From a virus, in IMG/VR virus record IMGVR_UViG_3300031787_000060, positions 1-64,000 of that record: a stretch of DNA of 64,000 nucleotides. One strand, 5' to 3'. Numbering within the stretch: the first letter of the stretch is position 1; each line of letters opens with the position of its first letter. Made by a program: the position numbers and the translations under genes. Under the pieces are notes generated by a model. The model did not search any database, had not been told where the DNA came from, and saw only the letters and a list, made by a program, of their open reading frames with translations. This document shows positions 25,801-35,050 of this stretch, one piece after another.

Positions 25801-27659
25801 ATAATACTTTTGGATTAAAACAAGTACCTGTTGCCGATTTTCAGAGTAAATTAAAAAATGTAACAAAAAGACTTATTAGAGAACTTTTAAATGAACAAAA
25901 TTATTTTGAAACGATAAAAAACTCTGACCCATTTTTATATGATGGTATTAAACAAAGAATTAAATTTTTTAATCCATTATTCCATTCTATAACACCTGAA
26001 GGTTTTAACTCAAGAATTACATTTTTAAATCAATGTGTAAGACCAGGTAGAACCATACCTACAACAACTGATAATCAAGGAGGTGTTAAAAACAAAGACG
26101 CATTTAATACTAATTTTGGTAGACCTCCAATTTTAATTTTAAGAGTTGGTGATTTTTATAATTGTAAAATTGTACCTGATACATTATCGTTTACTTATGA
26201 ACAATTAGATTTTAATCCTGAAGGAATTGGTGTGCAACCAGCGATTGTTAATGTTAAACTTGGTTTTAAAATGATTGGTGGTCACGGACTAAAAGAACCA
26301 ATTGAAAAACTTCAAAATGCTTTGAGTTTTAATTTTTATGCAAATACTGAAGTATACGATGAAAGAGCGGATGCAACTGATGATACTAATGTTGAATCTT
26401 TCATTTTAAGTAATCAACAATCAAGTAATATTAGTCAGGCAAATGCGGCATTTGCGAATTCAACACCTTCTATGAGTAATCAACTTAATACCCAAATAAC
26501 AAATAATGGGGGTACACAAGCTGGGAATATTACTAATTCACAAACTTCAGGTGGTGTTGAAACGGGTACATTATTATACGGTGGTTTGTTTGATAACACA
26601 GTTGTCTATACTCAAAACTATTTTAATAATATTGAAAGTTTTGTGACAAAAATTGTTCAAACCACAAACTATGGTGTTTATAAACAAGTAAGTTCTGAAA
26701 AACAGTTTGTAACAGGTTCATTGAATAGTTTAGATACACCCGTTACAAACGTTAAGATACTTGGTAAAATGGTTAATTACAACAATTATCTTTTAAATGT
26801 TGCAAATGAACTAAGTACTGAAATTACTAATGGAACTGATTTTTTAATTTCAGCATTAATTGTTAATAATGTATCAACATCGGACATTAGAGCGGTAAGG
26901 GCTAATTATATATCCCAAGTATCAAATCAGGTTAATAATATCATTTCTAAAATATCTAGTCAAATACAAAGTGTTTCTAATACACAAGTTGGAATATATC
27001 AAAATTATAGAAAACTTGATTTAATATGTTCAGCGACTGATGGTAAAATCACATCACTTGGAAGTCCTTATGTTTATACTCTTACAGGATTACCTGACGG
27101 GGCAAGTGATACACTAACCTCAATAAGAACTGACTATATTAAATTAGCCTCTGACGTTCAATCATACTATACATTATTGAATTCTAATGATATTATTATT
27201 GACGTGACAACTCCAAGTACAACATTTACACCTATATCAAGTCAAAATATTGCGGGTAATTTAAATAGATTTTTCACTCTTTTCTGTAATGAAATAATTG
27301 ATAACAATTCAAGGCAAAGTTTAATTAATAATTTAACTTTAAATTTAGTTTCAGATACTGTACAGTTAACAAAAAGTATTGTCGAAACTACAATTAATGG
27401 ATTAGTCTCAAGTTTTACAGTTGAAAAAAATGCACAAACAAATAAGGTTGACACTTTCTTTAATTCACCTGACTATTTAAGTTATAAAAATTATAATCCA
27501 CAAGTGTCAAACCAAAGTATTGTTGGAAAAACAAGAAATTTCTCTTATACAAGTGCAGGTGCGACTCCTACACAAAACGAAAATTTGAAAAATTTGTATT
27601 CGAATGTGAATGTTAATTTAGATAAAACGACCTTTAACGGAAAAATAATTTTTGACTGA
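22881..27659 (+). CDS. Very large baseplate protein with tube-initiator-like domains (gp48/gp54-like)
   Basis: A 1592-residue structural protein. Two segments look like tail-tube-type folds used by baseplate tube initiators: about 660-695 (R-P-E-P-I-Y-T-Y followed by R-S-G-S-I-N-F-K-I-I-V) and about 1085-1140 (ILRVGDFYNCKIVPDTLSFT, then P-A-I-V-N-V-K-L-G-F-K-M-I-G-G). The N-terminal 600 residues are Asn/Gly/Leu-rich with many L-A-T-G-Q-E and G-N-L-Y-V-G type turns and match nothing I know. The last 400 residues are Asn/Ser/Thr-rich, probably with coiled segments. T4 gp48 and gp54 are each under 370 residues, so this is several times larger and may combine roles. The stop overlaps the start of the next gene (TGATG). 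Confidence 0.55.
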   Translation: MAVEFLSFNNSEQFRKALVARNLAPYSIQGNFTSPQGLQNYPIKLQDNSPADSESVSSNLYVEPAYSTRMNLYSPAGQFFDGALVVDNTVLPGGGSTENNPLGTSQPYDLQTSRMDLFNEAFIDDAEVVNRYLPPDGYEDLFVTSDLILGKLPAGSQIYGDGKVAPIIFVQGDYTNYEILFGDAALANDSFLQQLAAQSLREATQARIAREIERNTIGAINLDTLTNPFNATLLATGQEPFVYRDYTITKPDGLLDYAAFFIQKLSGTYLPASPIEGSYFSDTEILRLRPLQAIGNLGGGNITNRPNPSIKFLQNTGAGTKSVLFNALNYNRFKPNYAITSTQVGNFINNLFDNFTSIGNLYVGRQETDITNVVSPPNASPIDAFGIPTQAPVYGPDKVGILYEGDQNFQFGLAGLNYEQKPSFDGGFVWITEFTKPEAGRNVGQGGQLLSNNPNFTPLASSYNQVLSTNYTFRPGSILDVTQRLINSTPAQGADRLGHVGNAINQVSKVFSDGYKILTKGSKVKKYVNNSGTEVGQEYCRIFTKDKPYYTYANLQKTVANDSGLETNGNIRRFTYSVLDSTYNLNITPFKNGGTNVINGQVKKYMLSLENLAWKDTPEYNQLPSAEKGPNGGRIMWFPPYDLTFDDSSTPSFNETDFIGRPEPIYTYKNTKRSGSINFKIIVDHPSVLNLIVNKELQNQSNSTITSVVDSFFAGCQRYDIYELAQKFSSLSLGTIDEVYQQVLESLDTSESDKVDALTQIPQEDNSGPKELPNLSSYVGNGIYFNADTTENSNYDQSYENIYNQLVTNINSESFDGIDASKSFLENTITPNYNNFIELAQEIADALVNNNEVKIDLKATNFGVGGISGPESQNLGEDRKQSIIEYFNQLVYQGTNISEYVDSRRLKIDVNSGTIDNYKPKDSSQTYNCNGNNIADEYNVIRVACSTLVISKITVQPYTPFGTKVAKSVSEGYNNTFGLKQVPVADFQSKLKNVTKRLIRELLNEQNYFETIKNSDPFLYDGIKQRIKFFNPLFHSITPEGFNSRITFLNQCVRPGRTIPTTTDNQGGVKNKDAFNTNFGRPPILILRVGDFYNCKIVPDTLSFTYEQLDFNPEGIGVQPAIVNVKLGFKMIGGHGLKEPIEKLQNALSFNFYANTEVYDERADATDDTNVESFILSNQQSSNISQANAAFANSTPSMSNQLNTQITNNGGTQAGNITNSQTSGGVETGTLLYGGLFDNTVVYTQNYFNNIESFVTKIVQTTNYGVYKQVSSEKQFVTGSLNSLDTPVTNVKILGKMVNYNNYLLNVANELSTEITNGTDFLISALIVNNVSTSDIRAVRANYISQVSNQVNNIISKISSQIQSVSNTQVGIYQNYRKLDLICSATDGKITSLGSPYVYTLTGLPDGASDTLTSIRTDYIKLASDVQSYYTLLNSNDIIIDVTTPSTTFTPISSQNIAGNLNRFFTLFCNEIIDNNSRQSLINNLTLNLVSDTVQLTKSIVETTINGLVSSFTVEKNAQTNKVDTFFNSPDYLSYKNYNPQVSNQSIVGKTRNFSYTSAGATPTQNENLKNLYSNVNVNLDKTTFNGKIIFD

Positions 27660-27982
27660 TGGCTAACGAATATTACAATAGATACCAAAATTTTACTGTT
27701 GATGGAACAACTACATATATCCCTTTTGTTAATATTCCATTAAAAACTACTGATAAGAAATACATCTATAAGTTAGGGGTATCAAGATTAGATAAAGTTT
27801 CTCAGTTATATTATAACTCACCATTTTATGGTTGGTTGATATTACAGTCAAATCCACAATATAGTGGTTCTGAATTAAATATTCCTGATAATGCCGTGCT
27901 GAATATACCATTCCCTTTATTGAGTTCTTTGTTAGATTATAAAACAGCAGTGAAAGAATATTTCTATTATTATGGACAGTGA
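27659..27982 (+). CDS. 53: Baseplate wedge protein, T4 gp53-like
   Basis: A 107-residue protein with the gp53/LysM-like pattern: a Y-I-P-F-V-N-I-P-L strand, Y-K-L-G-V-S-R-L-D-K-V-S-Q-L-Y-Y, F-Y-G-W-L-I-L-Q-S-N-P, and a closing L-N-I-P-F-P-L. In T4, gp53 (196 residues) joins neighbouring wedges around the hub. It starts within the stop of the preceding large baseplate gene (TGATG) and overlaps the next gene by 11 bases, so the three are made together. Confidence 0.6.
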   Translation: MANEYYNRYQNFTVDGTTTYIPFVNIPLKTTDKKYIYKLGVSRLDKVSQLYYNSPFYGWLILQSNPQYSGSELNIPDNAVLNIPFPLLSSLLDYKTAVKEYFYYYGQ

Positions 27983-30900
27983 GAATATATACGTTTTTCC
28001 AAGTACATGTGATAACATTTTTGTTATTAACCCAAATAAGGTTACTAACCAATATGGTAATGCGGAAGATAGAAATATAAAACAAGAAAACTTAATTTAT
28101 TACGCTAATTTAGAGTGTGACCTTGAACCAAGAAGTAGACTAATTTCAGGGGCGGACAAAACCACTGTAAAAACAGTTTCATTGGCAAGTATGAATTTTT
28201 TAAATCCTACAGGGACAGGTGCGTTAACTACTGAATGGACGGGAATACAAGACACAACTGCTAATCAAAACCAAATTGCTAATCAACTTCTTGGAATAAA
28301 AGGGATTTCATACCGAGTAGGTTTAAGTTATATCCCAACAATTACAATAAATTTAGAAGATATTAAAGGTAGAGCTCTATTTGAAAGTGGTGAAAATTCA
28401 CCATATTCTGCGTTTTTTAATTTACCATACCCAACATTTTATTTAACACTTAAAGGTTACTATGGTAAGGCGGTTAGATACCCATTAATTTTACAAAAAT
28501 TTACATCTTCATTTAATTCATCTACAGGTAATTTTGATATTAGTTTGGTAATGATTGGTTATAAGTTTAATGTGTTAACCGATATTACAATGGCGGAACT
28601 TTTTGCGGTTCCACAGATGTATCTTAAAAGAACTAATGTGTCACAAGGTGAAAATACTGGAAATCAAACACAAACTAATACCCAACAAATAACTCAACTT
28701 GGGTATGAAAAGATTAGAGATGTTTATACTGATTATAAAAACTTAGGATTAATTCCGAAAGATTTCCCCGAATTAACGGTACAACAGTTATCAACAAAAT
28801 TGGATAATTTTATCAATTATAGTTTAGCAAAATTTGGTCAATCAAATCTAACACCGCTTAATGATATTGATACATACTCACAAGATTTAACACAATATCG
28901 TGGAGAAATTTATAATTTTACTACTTCGTGGTTTAATCTAAATTTAGATGCTACGAATTTCTTTATTTCAAACCCAATCAATAATGTCAGATATAAAATC
29001 TACACTTATAAGTTATCAAATTTTCAAAAATTAGATACAGTTGCAATCAGTGATATTGATTCCCAATATTCTAAATTACAATCAATTATTACACAAAATA
29101 ATGAAAATTTAAAAAATAATACAACTTTTGGTTCAGGTGAATATAAAATTGAAAACCCAATAGATATTCAAAATATAAGAACTGATGATACTAATATTGA
29201 TTATGTTGAAACATATAAACAAAGAAATAATGTGGAAACAGTAAATCAAGACCAAGTCACATCAATTGTCAATGAGATTGATAATTTAAAAAATATTTTT
29301 AAAGAAAGTGAAGTTGGATTTTTATTTCAATTTGATGGGGCAAGTAGATTTTTAGATTTAACATATGAGTTAGATAAAATATTAAATGATAAAAAAACAT
29401 TAATTGAAGATAAACTTACTAAAGAATTATCAAGTTTTATACAAACAACAAGTGGATTAGGATTTTCACCAACAATAAGAAATGTAGTTGCGGTTATCAT
29501 GGCATCTGCAGAGGCCTTTTTAAGATTAATGCAAGATGTTCATAAAAAAGCATTTGATGTTAGAAACAGTGAAATAAAAAAGTTAGTAACTAAAAATGAT
29601 TCTGCATCACAGTTATCACCTGTATATCCTTGGCCTCAATTTGTAGTTGAAAAAAATATTGATGGTCAAGTGAAATTTGAAATACAATATCCTGGCGATA
29701 ATTCAGTTATATCGATAACTAAAGGAAATAATTATACTATTTGGCCTGAAGTCGAGTTTGTCGAAGAGTTTTTAAAAGGTTATTTACAAAGAGAAATACC
29801 CCCAATCCCACCAACACCGACTAATGAAGGTATTAATCGAATTTTAATTTCAGGGTTTGATACGTTACCAAGTAATGAGCCATATAGTAATTTAACTGAA
29901 AGTAAATTTTTATATGAAGTTTGGGAAAGAATTCAAACAATAACACAATATAACGGATTTCAAAAAAATAATGACAGTTCAACTAATCAAAATATATTAA
30001 ACTACTTAGCTGAAACAGAAAGTCTGAATGTATTTAACGCTTTAAATTCGGGTAATCGAGAAAATTCACCAAGATTAAATTTTCTTTTTAAAACATCGAA
30101 CTTTACTAAAGATTCTTATTTTTCTGAACTTGTTAATTTACAACAGGATTATTCAATTTATTCACAAGGGTATTTTGTAACTGATTATTTAAAAAGAGAA
30201 GTTAATGAAAATCCGAATAAAATTTTATTTGAAGATTTACCAACAATTCAAATAACCAATGACAAAGAAAAATACATGGTAAATTATTTAAATTCTAATG
30301 TCCATAATGACATTAGTTTTACTGATACATATCCATATATTGATTCAAATTGGAATTACGCTAATTTAGCTGCGGGACAAAATAATACAAAGTTTAAAAA
30401 CATAAACTCAACAGAGTTTTCAATTTATTATAACACATACTTTAAAAAAGTTACAAATTTTGAAGACTCTTCAGTTGTCGGTACTAATGGTAATAAAACA
30501 AAACTACGACCATATACTGATTATAATTGGAGGTCTAATGAAATAACACTACCTGTTGATTTACAAACTTTTTATAATAATAGAAAATCTACAGAATTTT
30601 TACCGACAGAAGGGTTTATTAATTACATTGACTCTGAATTAACCAATAAACAAACAACTTCAATTCTTAATACACCTTATTTTATTAACGCAATACAAAA
30701 AGGTATTAACGCAACTTTAAATGGTCAAAGTAGTGCCTATTTAGAAGCGTCTTATCTTTTCTTAAACAGTTTACCTTTATCAACATTAAAAGAAAGATAT
30801 TTGTCATTTGAAAATAATTTAAATACATATTCTGATTTTATTTTTGCTGGTTTAAAGAAATTTGGTGGTGTTCATAGGTTACCATACTTTTGGATTTTGA

Positions 30901-33900
30901 AATTAGGTTCAATTTGGAACCGATATAAAAATTATGTTAATGATGGGACTGATTATATTACACCTATTTGGACTAATTTTAATTATTTAAATAATTTTGA
31001 CCCGATTAACAATTTGGCATCAACTACTTATGTTTTGTCTTCAGAAACATTTAATACAACATCAATTACATTAGAAAATACCCAAACATCATCAATAAAT
31101 TATCATATTGGATTTTATCCAAAACTGGTAAATGATTTTTATTTTTTACATAATGGTTCTTATTTATATAACCCAAACTCAGTCACAACTTCATTAGATA
31201 TACAAAACGCATTACAAACCGCACTTGATAACCGAGAAATTATTTTATTTAATGCTGACCAATCAAATATCCAATCTTCAAACATTAATTTAAAAACTTG
31301 GACTGTTTTAATTAAAGTTAGTAATTCGGAAGGTGAGGAGTCTTATACAATATGTCCTTCTTTTGGTACAACAACTAATCAAATTAAAAAAGAATGTTTT
31401 GACGGCAATAATAATAACATAATCTCACTTTCAAACAATCCAAGTATTCATAACGGTTCGGTAAGGTTATTTTGGGGAGCACCTAACTATGGGTATTTTA
31501 ATACAACACCAATTAGAAAATCTAGTTATAATGAATATCTTAAAAAAGTTTATTCCGATAAACAAGAACAAGTAAGTTTTGAATTATTTTCTGAATTTAT
31601 TTATTCAAACATTGAAGAATTATTTTCTGTTTTTGATACTGAAGAATTAAATAATTTTGAAATTGAATTTTTAAAATTTGCAAATCAGGGAAGTTCAAGT
31701 GTTTATTCTTTTGAGTCAATACTTAAAAAAATAACATTCTATAATGAAAAATCTGAGAATATTATTGGAGTTAACTATAACGAAATTGTTAAAAGTATTG
31801 CCATTTCACAAAGTTATGATGTTAGTACAACAATAACAAACTCGTTACAATACGATATTTTAATTAAACGAGGAAATCCGACTGGGTTTGATAAAAATTT
31901 GTTTAATATACTCTCATCAAATCCGTCTCCTGAAATAGTAAATCGATATAATATCCCAAACTATGAGATAACGCCAAATTCAGTGCCGACTAACTTTGGT
32001 ATAACTTATAGTGAATCAAAGGCTCTATATCCAAACGAGTGGAATACTATGGAACTTTATGTCGGATTTTCAACAATTGATGGATTAAACTACGACGCTT
32101 CTGAAAATTATTTAACTAACTTCTTTAGAGTTTTCAATATAGGTTTTACAGTTGATAATATTAAATTATTTAGAAATTTAATTAAAATGTATGGAACAAC
32201 ATCAATTTTGGGTAATTCTGGAAATATTGATGTTTTTAAAAATAAAATAGACACTTATTTAAATATTACTGATAATTTATCGGGTGAAACTTTCACAAAT
32301 TTTATCACATCTTTACAAAAAAAATTAGGTGGTGGTAATACAAATACTGAAAAAATTGATTCGGTTTTAGAAGGGTTTCAAAGTAAAGTTGAATTATATG
32401 ATATGTTTAAAGCAATTAATGATAAATGGATTGCTGGAAATGATTATACAAAAATTGATGAAAACTCTGACGCTCCTTTATTTAAAGATTATTTATTTGT
32501 TGACAGAGCAAATAGAAATGTTGGTGATATATTTGTTGATATTACAAAAGTTAATTCGTATTTAAAAGGTGCAAATCTTAAATCAAACGTTTTTACAGTT
32601 GTCGGTTCAATAATAAAAGACCATAATTTTGTTAGTTTTTTAATGCCATCATACATTAATTTTTATGGAAGACAAACTCCAACTGGACAGGATGATACTT
32701 CAAAAAATACTGAACCAAATGAATTTGCGAACAATTTATTTGGAACATTTGATACTGTTGATTATCAAAGCTCAAAACCAAAAATGTTAAATATATTTGT
32801 TGATAAACCTTCACAACAAACGGATAACAAATCCAAACTTAATGGATATAAAGATGATGGTTTAGATATTACAATATGTGCTGAAAATTCTGTTGGGGTT
32901 GATGCGTCTCAAAAAAGAAACTTTTCTTTAGAAAATAGAATAGTTGGTTTTGCGGTTGACTTTGAATTACAAAATCAAGGAGTTTTCAAAAAAATAAATG
33001 TAAGTCAGGATTTAGGTAAGGCAACAAGTGAATCCTTAATGGCTGAGTATAATTTAGCTAACTCAAGTGCTGGAATTCAAACATCAACACAAAGTGTTAG
33101 TTTATATAACATTTATAAAACTAGAAGTTACGCTGCGTCTGTTGAATCAATGGGTAACGTAATGATTCAACCATCAATGTATTTTGTTTTAAGAAATATA
33201 CCATTATTTGCAGGGTCTTATTTTATTACTGAAGTGAACCATAGTATAGGATTAGATGATTTTACAACATCATTTACGGGTACAAGACAGGCGGTTGCTA
33301 CATTACCAAAAGTGGATACACTTTTCCAAACAATTAAAAAACAATTATTAACTAATTTAGGTAGTACATTTAAAAATCAAGGTGGGTCTACTACAGGTAT
33401 ACCAAACAATTCTGTACAAATAAAAAATAGTATAACTAATTCTATAATTGGTGGTAAAATAATGTCTAATACCCCAAATTGTAATAAAGATGAAGCTTAC
33501 TCTAATTATACAAAATACACAGGGCTTACTAAAAATGAAGGTGTTGATGTTATTGTTTCGGCAATTAAAGTATTGCCTACAACTGATAAAGTTCGACTTT
33601 GTATTTTTATTAGTTGTTGGATTGAATCAGGATTATCTATAAATGAAACAACAAATCGTTTGCAGTTTTTTGGTAATAATATCGCGGGAGTAACATTAGA
33701 TTACGATTACCATGGTGAACTTAAAAACTATATTACTTCAAATTTCATGTGTTTAACTAACACCAGCCAATATACACAAACATATGCAGTCTTTGAAAGA
33801 GAAAACAGTTTATATGATTTTATGATTGCGGCATACCCTGATTACATTAATAATAACGTAAATGATATAATAAACAAAGATACGTTTGCAAATGAATTTT

Positions 33901-34061
33901 CAAAATTTTGGATAGAATATTTCCCTTATAATAAAGTAGTTAATACTCCAACAATTTTTAATGACTATATACAAACCAATAACGAAAATTATCAAAAACT
34001 GTTAAGTAAAATTAAAAAAGGATTTGATATTTACCAAAGTATTATTCCTATTAGTGAGTAA
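27972..34061 (+). CDS. Giant baseplate hub protein with C-terminal peptidoglycan-hydrolase-like domain
   Basis: A 2029-residue protein. The first 220 residues include G-L-S-Y-I-P-T-I-T-I-N-L-E-D and a P-T-F-Y-L-T-L-K-G-Y-Y-G-K-A-V-R-Y-P-L strand typical of large hub proteins. Residues about 1713-1770 (G-N-V-M-I-Q-P-S-M-Y-F-V-L, then S-Y-F-I-T-E-V-N-H-S-I and F-T-G-T-R-Q) match the last domain of gp27/gpD-type hubs, which carry the central spike. Residues about 1836-2029 resemble a glucosaminidase/lysozyme-like fold: C-W-I-E-S-G with E1885 as candidate acid, N-N-I-A-G-V, then A-V-F-E-R-E-N-S-L-Y-D-F. In T4 the lysozyme is on gp5; here it appears fused to the hub. The middle 1400 residues are unassigned. 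Confidence 0.65.
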   Translation: MDSENIYVFPSTCDNIFVINPNKVTNQYGNAEDRNIKQENLIYYANLECDLEPRSRLISGADKTTVKTVSLASMNFLNPTGTGALTTEWTGIQDTTANQNQIANQLLGIKGISYRVGLSYIPTITINLEDIKGRALFESGENSPYSAFFNLPYPTFYLTLKGYYGKAVRYPLILQKFTSSFNSSTGNFDISLVMIGYKFNVLTDITMAELFAVPQMYLKRTNVSQGENTGNQTQTNTQQITQLGYEKIRDVYTDYKNLGLIPKDFPELTVQQLSTKLDNFINYSLAKFGQSNLTPLNDIDTYSQDLTQYRGEIYNFTTSWFNLNLDATNFFISNPINNVRYKIYTYKLSNFQKLDTVAISDIDSQYSKLQSIITQNNENLKNNTTFGSGEYKIENPIDIQNIRTDDTNIDYVETYKQRNNVETVNQDQVTSIVNEIDNLKNIFKESEVGFLFQFDGASRFLDLTYELDKILNDKKTLIEDKLTKELSSFIQTTSGLGFSPTIRNVVAVIMASAEAFLRLMQDVHKKAFDVRNSEIKKLVTKNDSASQLSPVYPWPQFVVEKNIDGQVKFEIQYPGDNSVISITKGNNYTIWPEVEFVEEFLKGYLQREIPPIPPTPTNEGINRILISGFDTLPSNEPYSNLTESKFLYEVWERIQTITQYNGFQKNNDSSTNQNILNYLAETESLNVFNALNSGNRENSPRLNFLFKTSNFTKDSYFSELVNLQQDYSIYSQGYFVTDYLKREVNENPNKILFEDLPTIQITNDKEKYMVNYLNSNVHNDISFTDTYPYIDSNWNYANLAAGQNNTKFKNINSTEFSIYYNTYFKKVTNFEDSSVVGTNGNKTKLRPYTDYNWRSNEITLPVDLQTFYNNRKSTEFLPTEGFINYIDSELTNKQTTSILNTPYFINAIQKGINATLNGQSSAYLEASYLFLNSLPLSTLKERYLSFENNLNTYSDFIFAGLKKFGGVHRLPYFWILKLGSIWNRYKNYVNDGTDYITPIWTNFNYLNNFDPINNLASTTYVLSSETFNTTSITLENTQTSSINYHIGFYPKLVNDFYFLHNGSYLYNPNSVTTSLDIQNALQTALDNREIILFNADQSNIQSSNINLKTWTVLIKVSNSEGEESYTICPSFGTTTNQIKKECFDGNNNNIISLSNNPSIHNGSVRLFWGAPNYGYFNTTPIRKSSYNEYLKKVYSDKQEQVSFELFSEFIYSNIEELFSVFDTEELNNFEIEFLKFANQGSSSVYSFESILKKITFYNEKSENIIGVNYNEIVKSIAISQSYDVSTTITNSLQYDILIKRGNPTGFDKNLFNILSSNPSPEIVNRYNIPNYEITPNSVPTNFGITYSESKALYPNEWNTMELYVGFSTIDGLNYDASENYLTNFFRVFNIGFTVDNIKLFRNLIKMYGTTSILGNSGNIDVFKNKIDTYLNITDNLSGETFTNFITSLQKKLGGGNTNTEKIDSVLEGFQSKVELYDMFKAINDKWIAGNDYTKIDENSDAPLFKDYLFVDRANRNVGDIFVDITKVNSYLKGANLKSNVFTVVGSIIKDHNFVSFLMPSYINFYGRQTPTGQDDTSKNTEPNEFANNLFGTFDTVDYQSSKPKMLNIFVDKPSQQTDNKSKLNGYKDDGLDITICAENSVGVDASQKRNFSLENRIVGFAVDFELQNQGVFKKINVSQDLGKATSESLMAEYNLANSSAGIQTSTQSVSLYNIYKTRSYAASVESMGNVMIQPSMYFVLRNIPLFAGSYFITEVNHSIGLDDFTTSFTGTRQAVATLPKVDTLFQTIKKQLLTNLGSTFKNQGGSTTGIPNNSVQIKNSITNSIIGGKIMSNTPNCNKDEAYSNYTKYTGLTKNEGVDVIVSAIKVLPTTDKVRLCIFISCWIESGLSINETTNRLQFFGNNIAGVTLDYDYHGELKNYITSNFMCLTNTSQYTQTYAVFERENSLYDFMIAAYPDYINNNVNDIINKDTFANEFSKFWIEYFPYNKVVNTPTIFNDYIQTNNENYQKLLSKIKKGFDIYQSIIPISE

Positions 34062-34077
34062 TTTCATTATTGACGAA

Positions 34078-34084
34078 TATTTAT
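34078..34084 (+). promoter_or_regulatory. Late-type promoter motif (TATTTAT)
   Basis: GAATATTTATAATAAAA, 14 bases before the ATG at 34099. Confidence 0.6.
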
Positions 34085-34098
34085 AATAAAATAATATT

Positions 34099-34323
34099 AT
34101 GAACACTAAACAAATTTTAGACAGATACTTAGGTAAGAGTACAAGAATTACTGAAACTGACAAAGGAAATGGTTTTAAAGAGGTGTGTGATTTAGATACT
34201 GGTGATTGTTATACAATCAGAATGAAAGATGGTTTAATTGAGAGAGTTAATAATACTCTTAATACTAATAAAAAAATAAACGTAGAAACAACTCAAGGTT
34301 TCAAACAATTATTAAATGGTTAA
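34099..34323 (+). CDS. Small hypothetical protein
   Basis: A 74-residue protein with a compact layout: a short basic helix (M-N-T-K-Q-I-L-D-R-Y-L-G-K), then beta strands around C-D-L-D-T-G-D-C-Y-T-I-R-M-K-D-G-L-I-E-R. Two Cys lie five residues apart in this strand region, but there are too few for a zinc site. It shares a late promoter with the following gene. No function is recognised. Confidence 0.6.
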   Translation: MNTKQILDRYLGKSTRITETDKGNGFKEVCDLDTGDCYTIRMKDGLIERVNNTLNTNKKINVETTQGFKQLLNG

Positions 34324-34324
34324 A

Positions 34325-34981
34325 ATGGGAATTTCAGAAACAATTTTGGAAGAATTAAAAAGATATAATAAGATTAATAATTATATCACCGAACAAGAAG
34401 CGGGATTACCACCTGTACCTGGTGAAGACCCATTGGCGGCACCTGCAGCACCTGACGCTGGAGCTTTACCACCGGCACCTGAAGCGGGAGTGACACCTCC
34501 ACCGGCGGATGCTCAACCTATTGATGTTGCAAATGACCCTGATGTTGAAAAAGTAGGTGATGAAGGGGAATCTTCTGAAACTGAAGAATTAGAAATTACT
34601 GATTTAGTAAAATCACAACAAAATATTGAAACAAAACAAGAAGAATATTTTAATAACTTATTTAATCAATTAACTGATTTAGAAAGTAAGTTAAGTAATA
34701 TGGAAAATATTTTTACTAAATTAAATGATATCGAGGCTAAGATTGAAAAATACAGAGAAAAAACTCCACAAGAAAAACTTGAATTAAGAAGTTTAGACTC
34801 AGGGCCATTTAATCAAAAATTAACTGATTTTTTTGTTGACAAACAAGAAGATATTGAAAAATCAGGAAAAAATGAATATATTTTAACAACTGATGAAGTT
34901 GAAGATTTCACTCCTTCAGAAATTAAAACAACTTTTAACGATTACGGAGAAGAAACACAATACAAACCTTTGAAATTCTAA
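34325..34981 (+). CDS. Acidic coiled-coil protein with a possible capsid-targeting N-terminus
   Basis: A 218-residue protein from the ATG at 34325; an in-frame ATG three codons earlier (34316) overlaps the previous gene and is the alternative start. The N-terminus MGISETILEELKRYNKINNY is an amphipathic helix followed by I-T-E-Q-E, with L/I-x-E sites. Residues about 25-70 are a Pro/Ala-rich linker (P-P-A-P-E-A-G type), then an acidic stretch, then a coiled coil (about 95-150: I-E-T-K-Q-E-E-Y-F...L-E-S-K-L-S-N-M-E). The C-terminal 60 residues look globular. It could be a scaffold, an internal head protein or a virion linker; I cannot decide. Confidence 0.6.
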   Translation: MGISETILEELKRYNKINNYITEQEAGLPPVPGEDPLAAPAAPDAGALPPAPEAGVTPPPADAQPIDVANDPDVEKVGDEGESSETEELEITDLVKSQQNIETKQEEYFNNLFNQLTDLESKLSNMENIFTKLNDIEAKIEKYREKTPQEKLELRSLDSGPFNQKLTDFFVDKQEDIEKSGKNEYILTTDEVEDFTPSEIKTTFNDYGEETQYKPLKF

Positions 34982-34989
34982 ATTTCAAA

Positions 34990-35021
34990 TTTGATTATCA
35001 CGGCTGACACACTTATACTTG
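34990..35021 (+). promoter_or_regulatory. Bacteroidota-type sigma-70 promoter for the ssDNA-binding protein gene
   Basis: TTTG at 34990-34993, a 20-base spacer, then TATACTTG at 35014-35021. The Bacteroidota housekeeping consensus is TTTG, 19-21 bases, TAnnTTTG, so only one base differs. It starts 30 bases before the ATG and contains no TATTTAT motif, which suggests transcription by host RNA polymerase before late genes. Confidence 0.5.
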
Positions 35022-35050
35022 AATATTAACTAATAAATTATATACACAAA

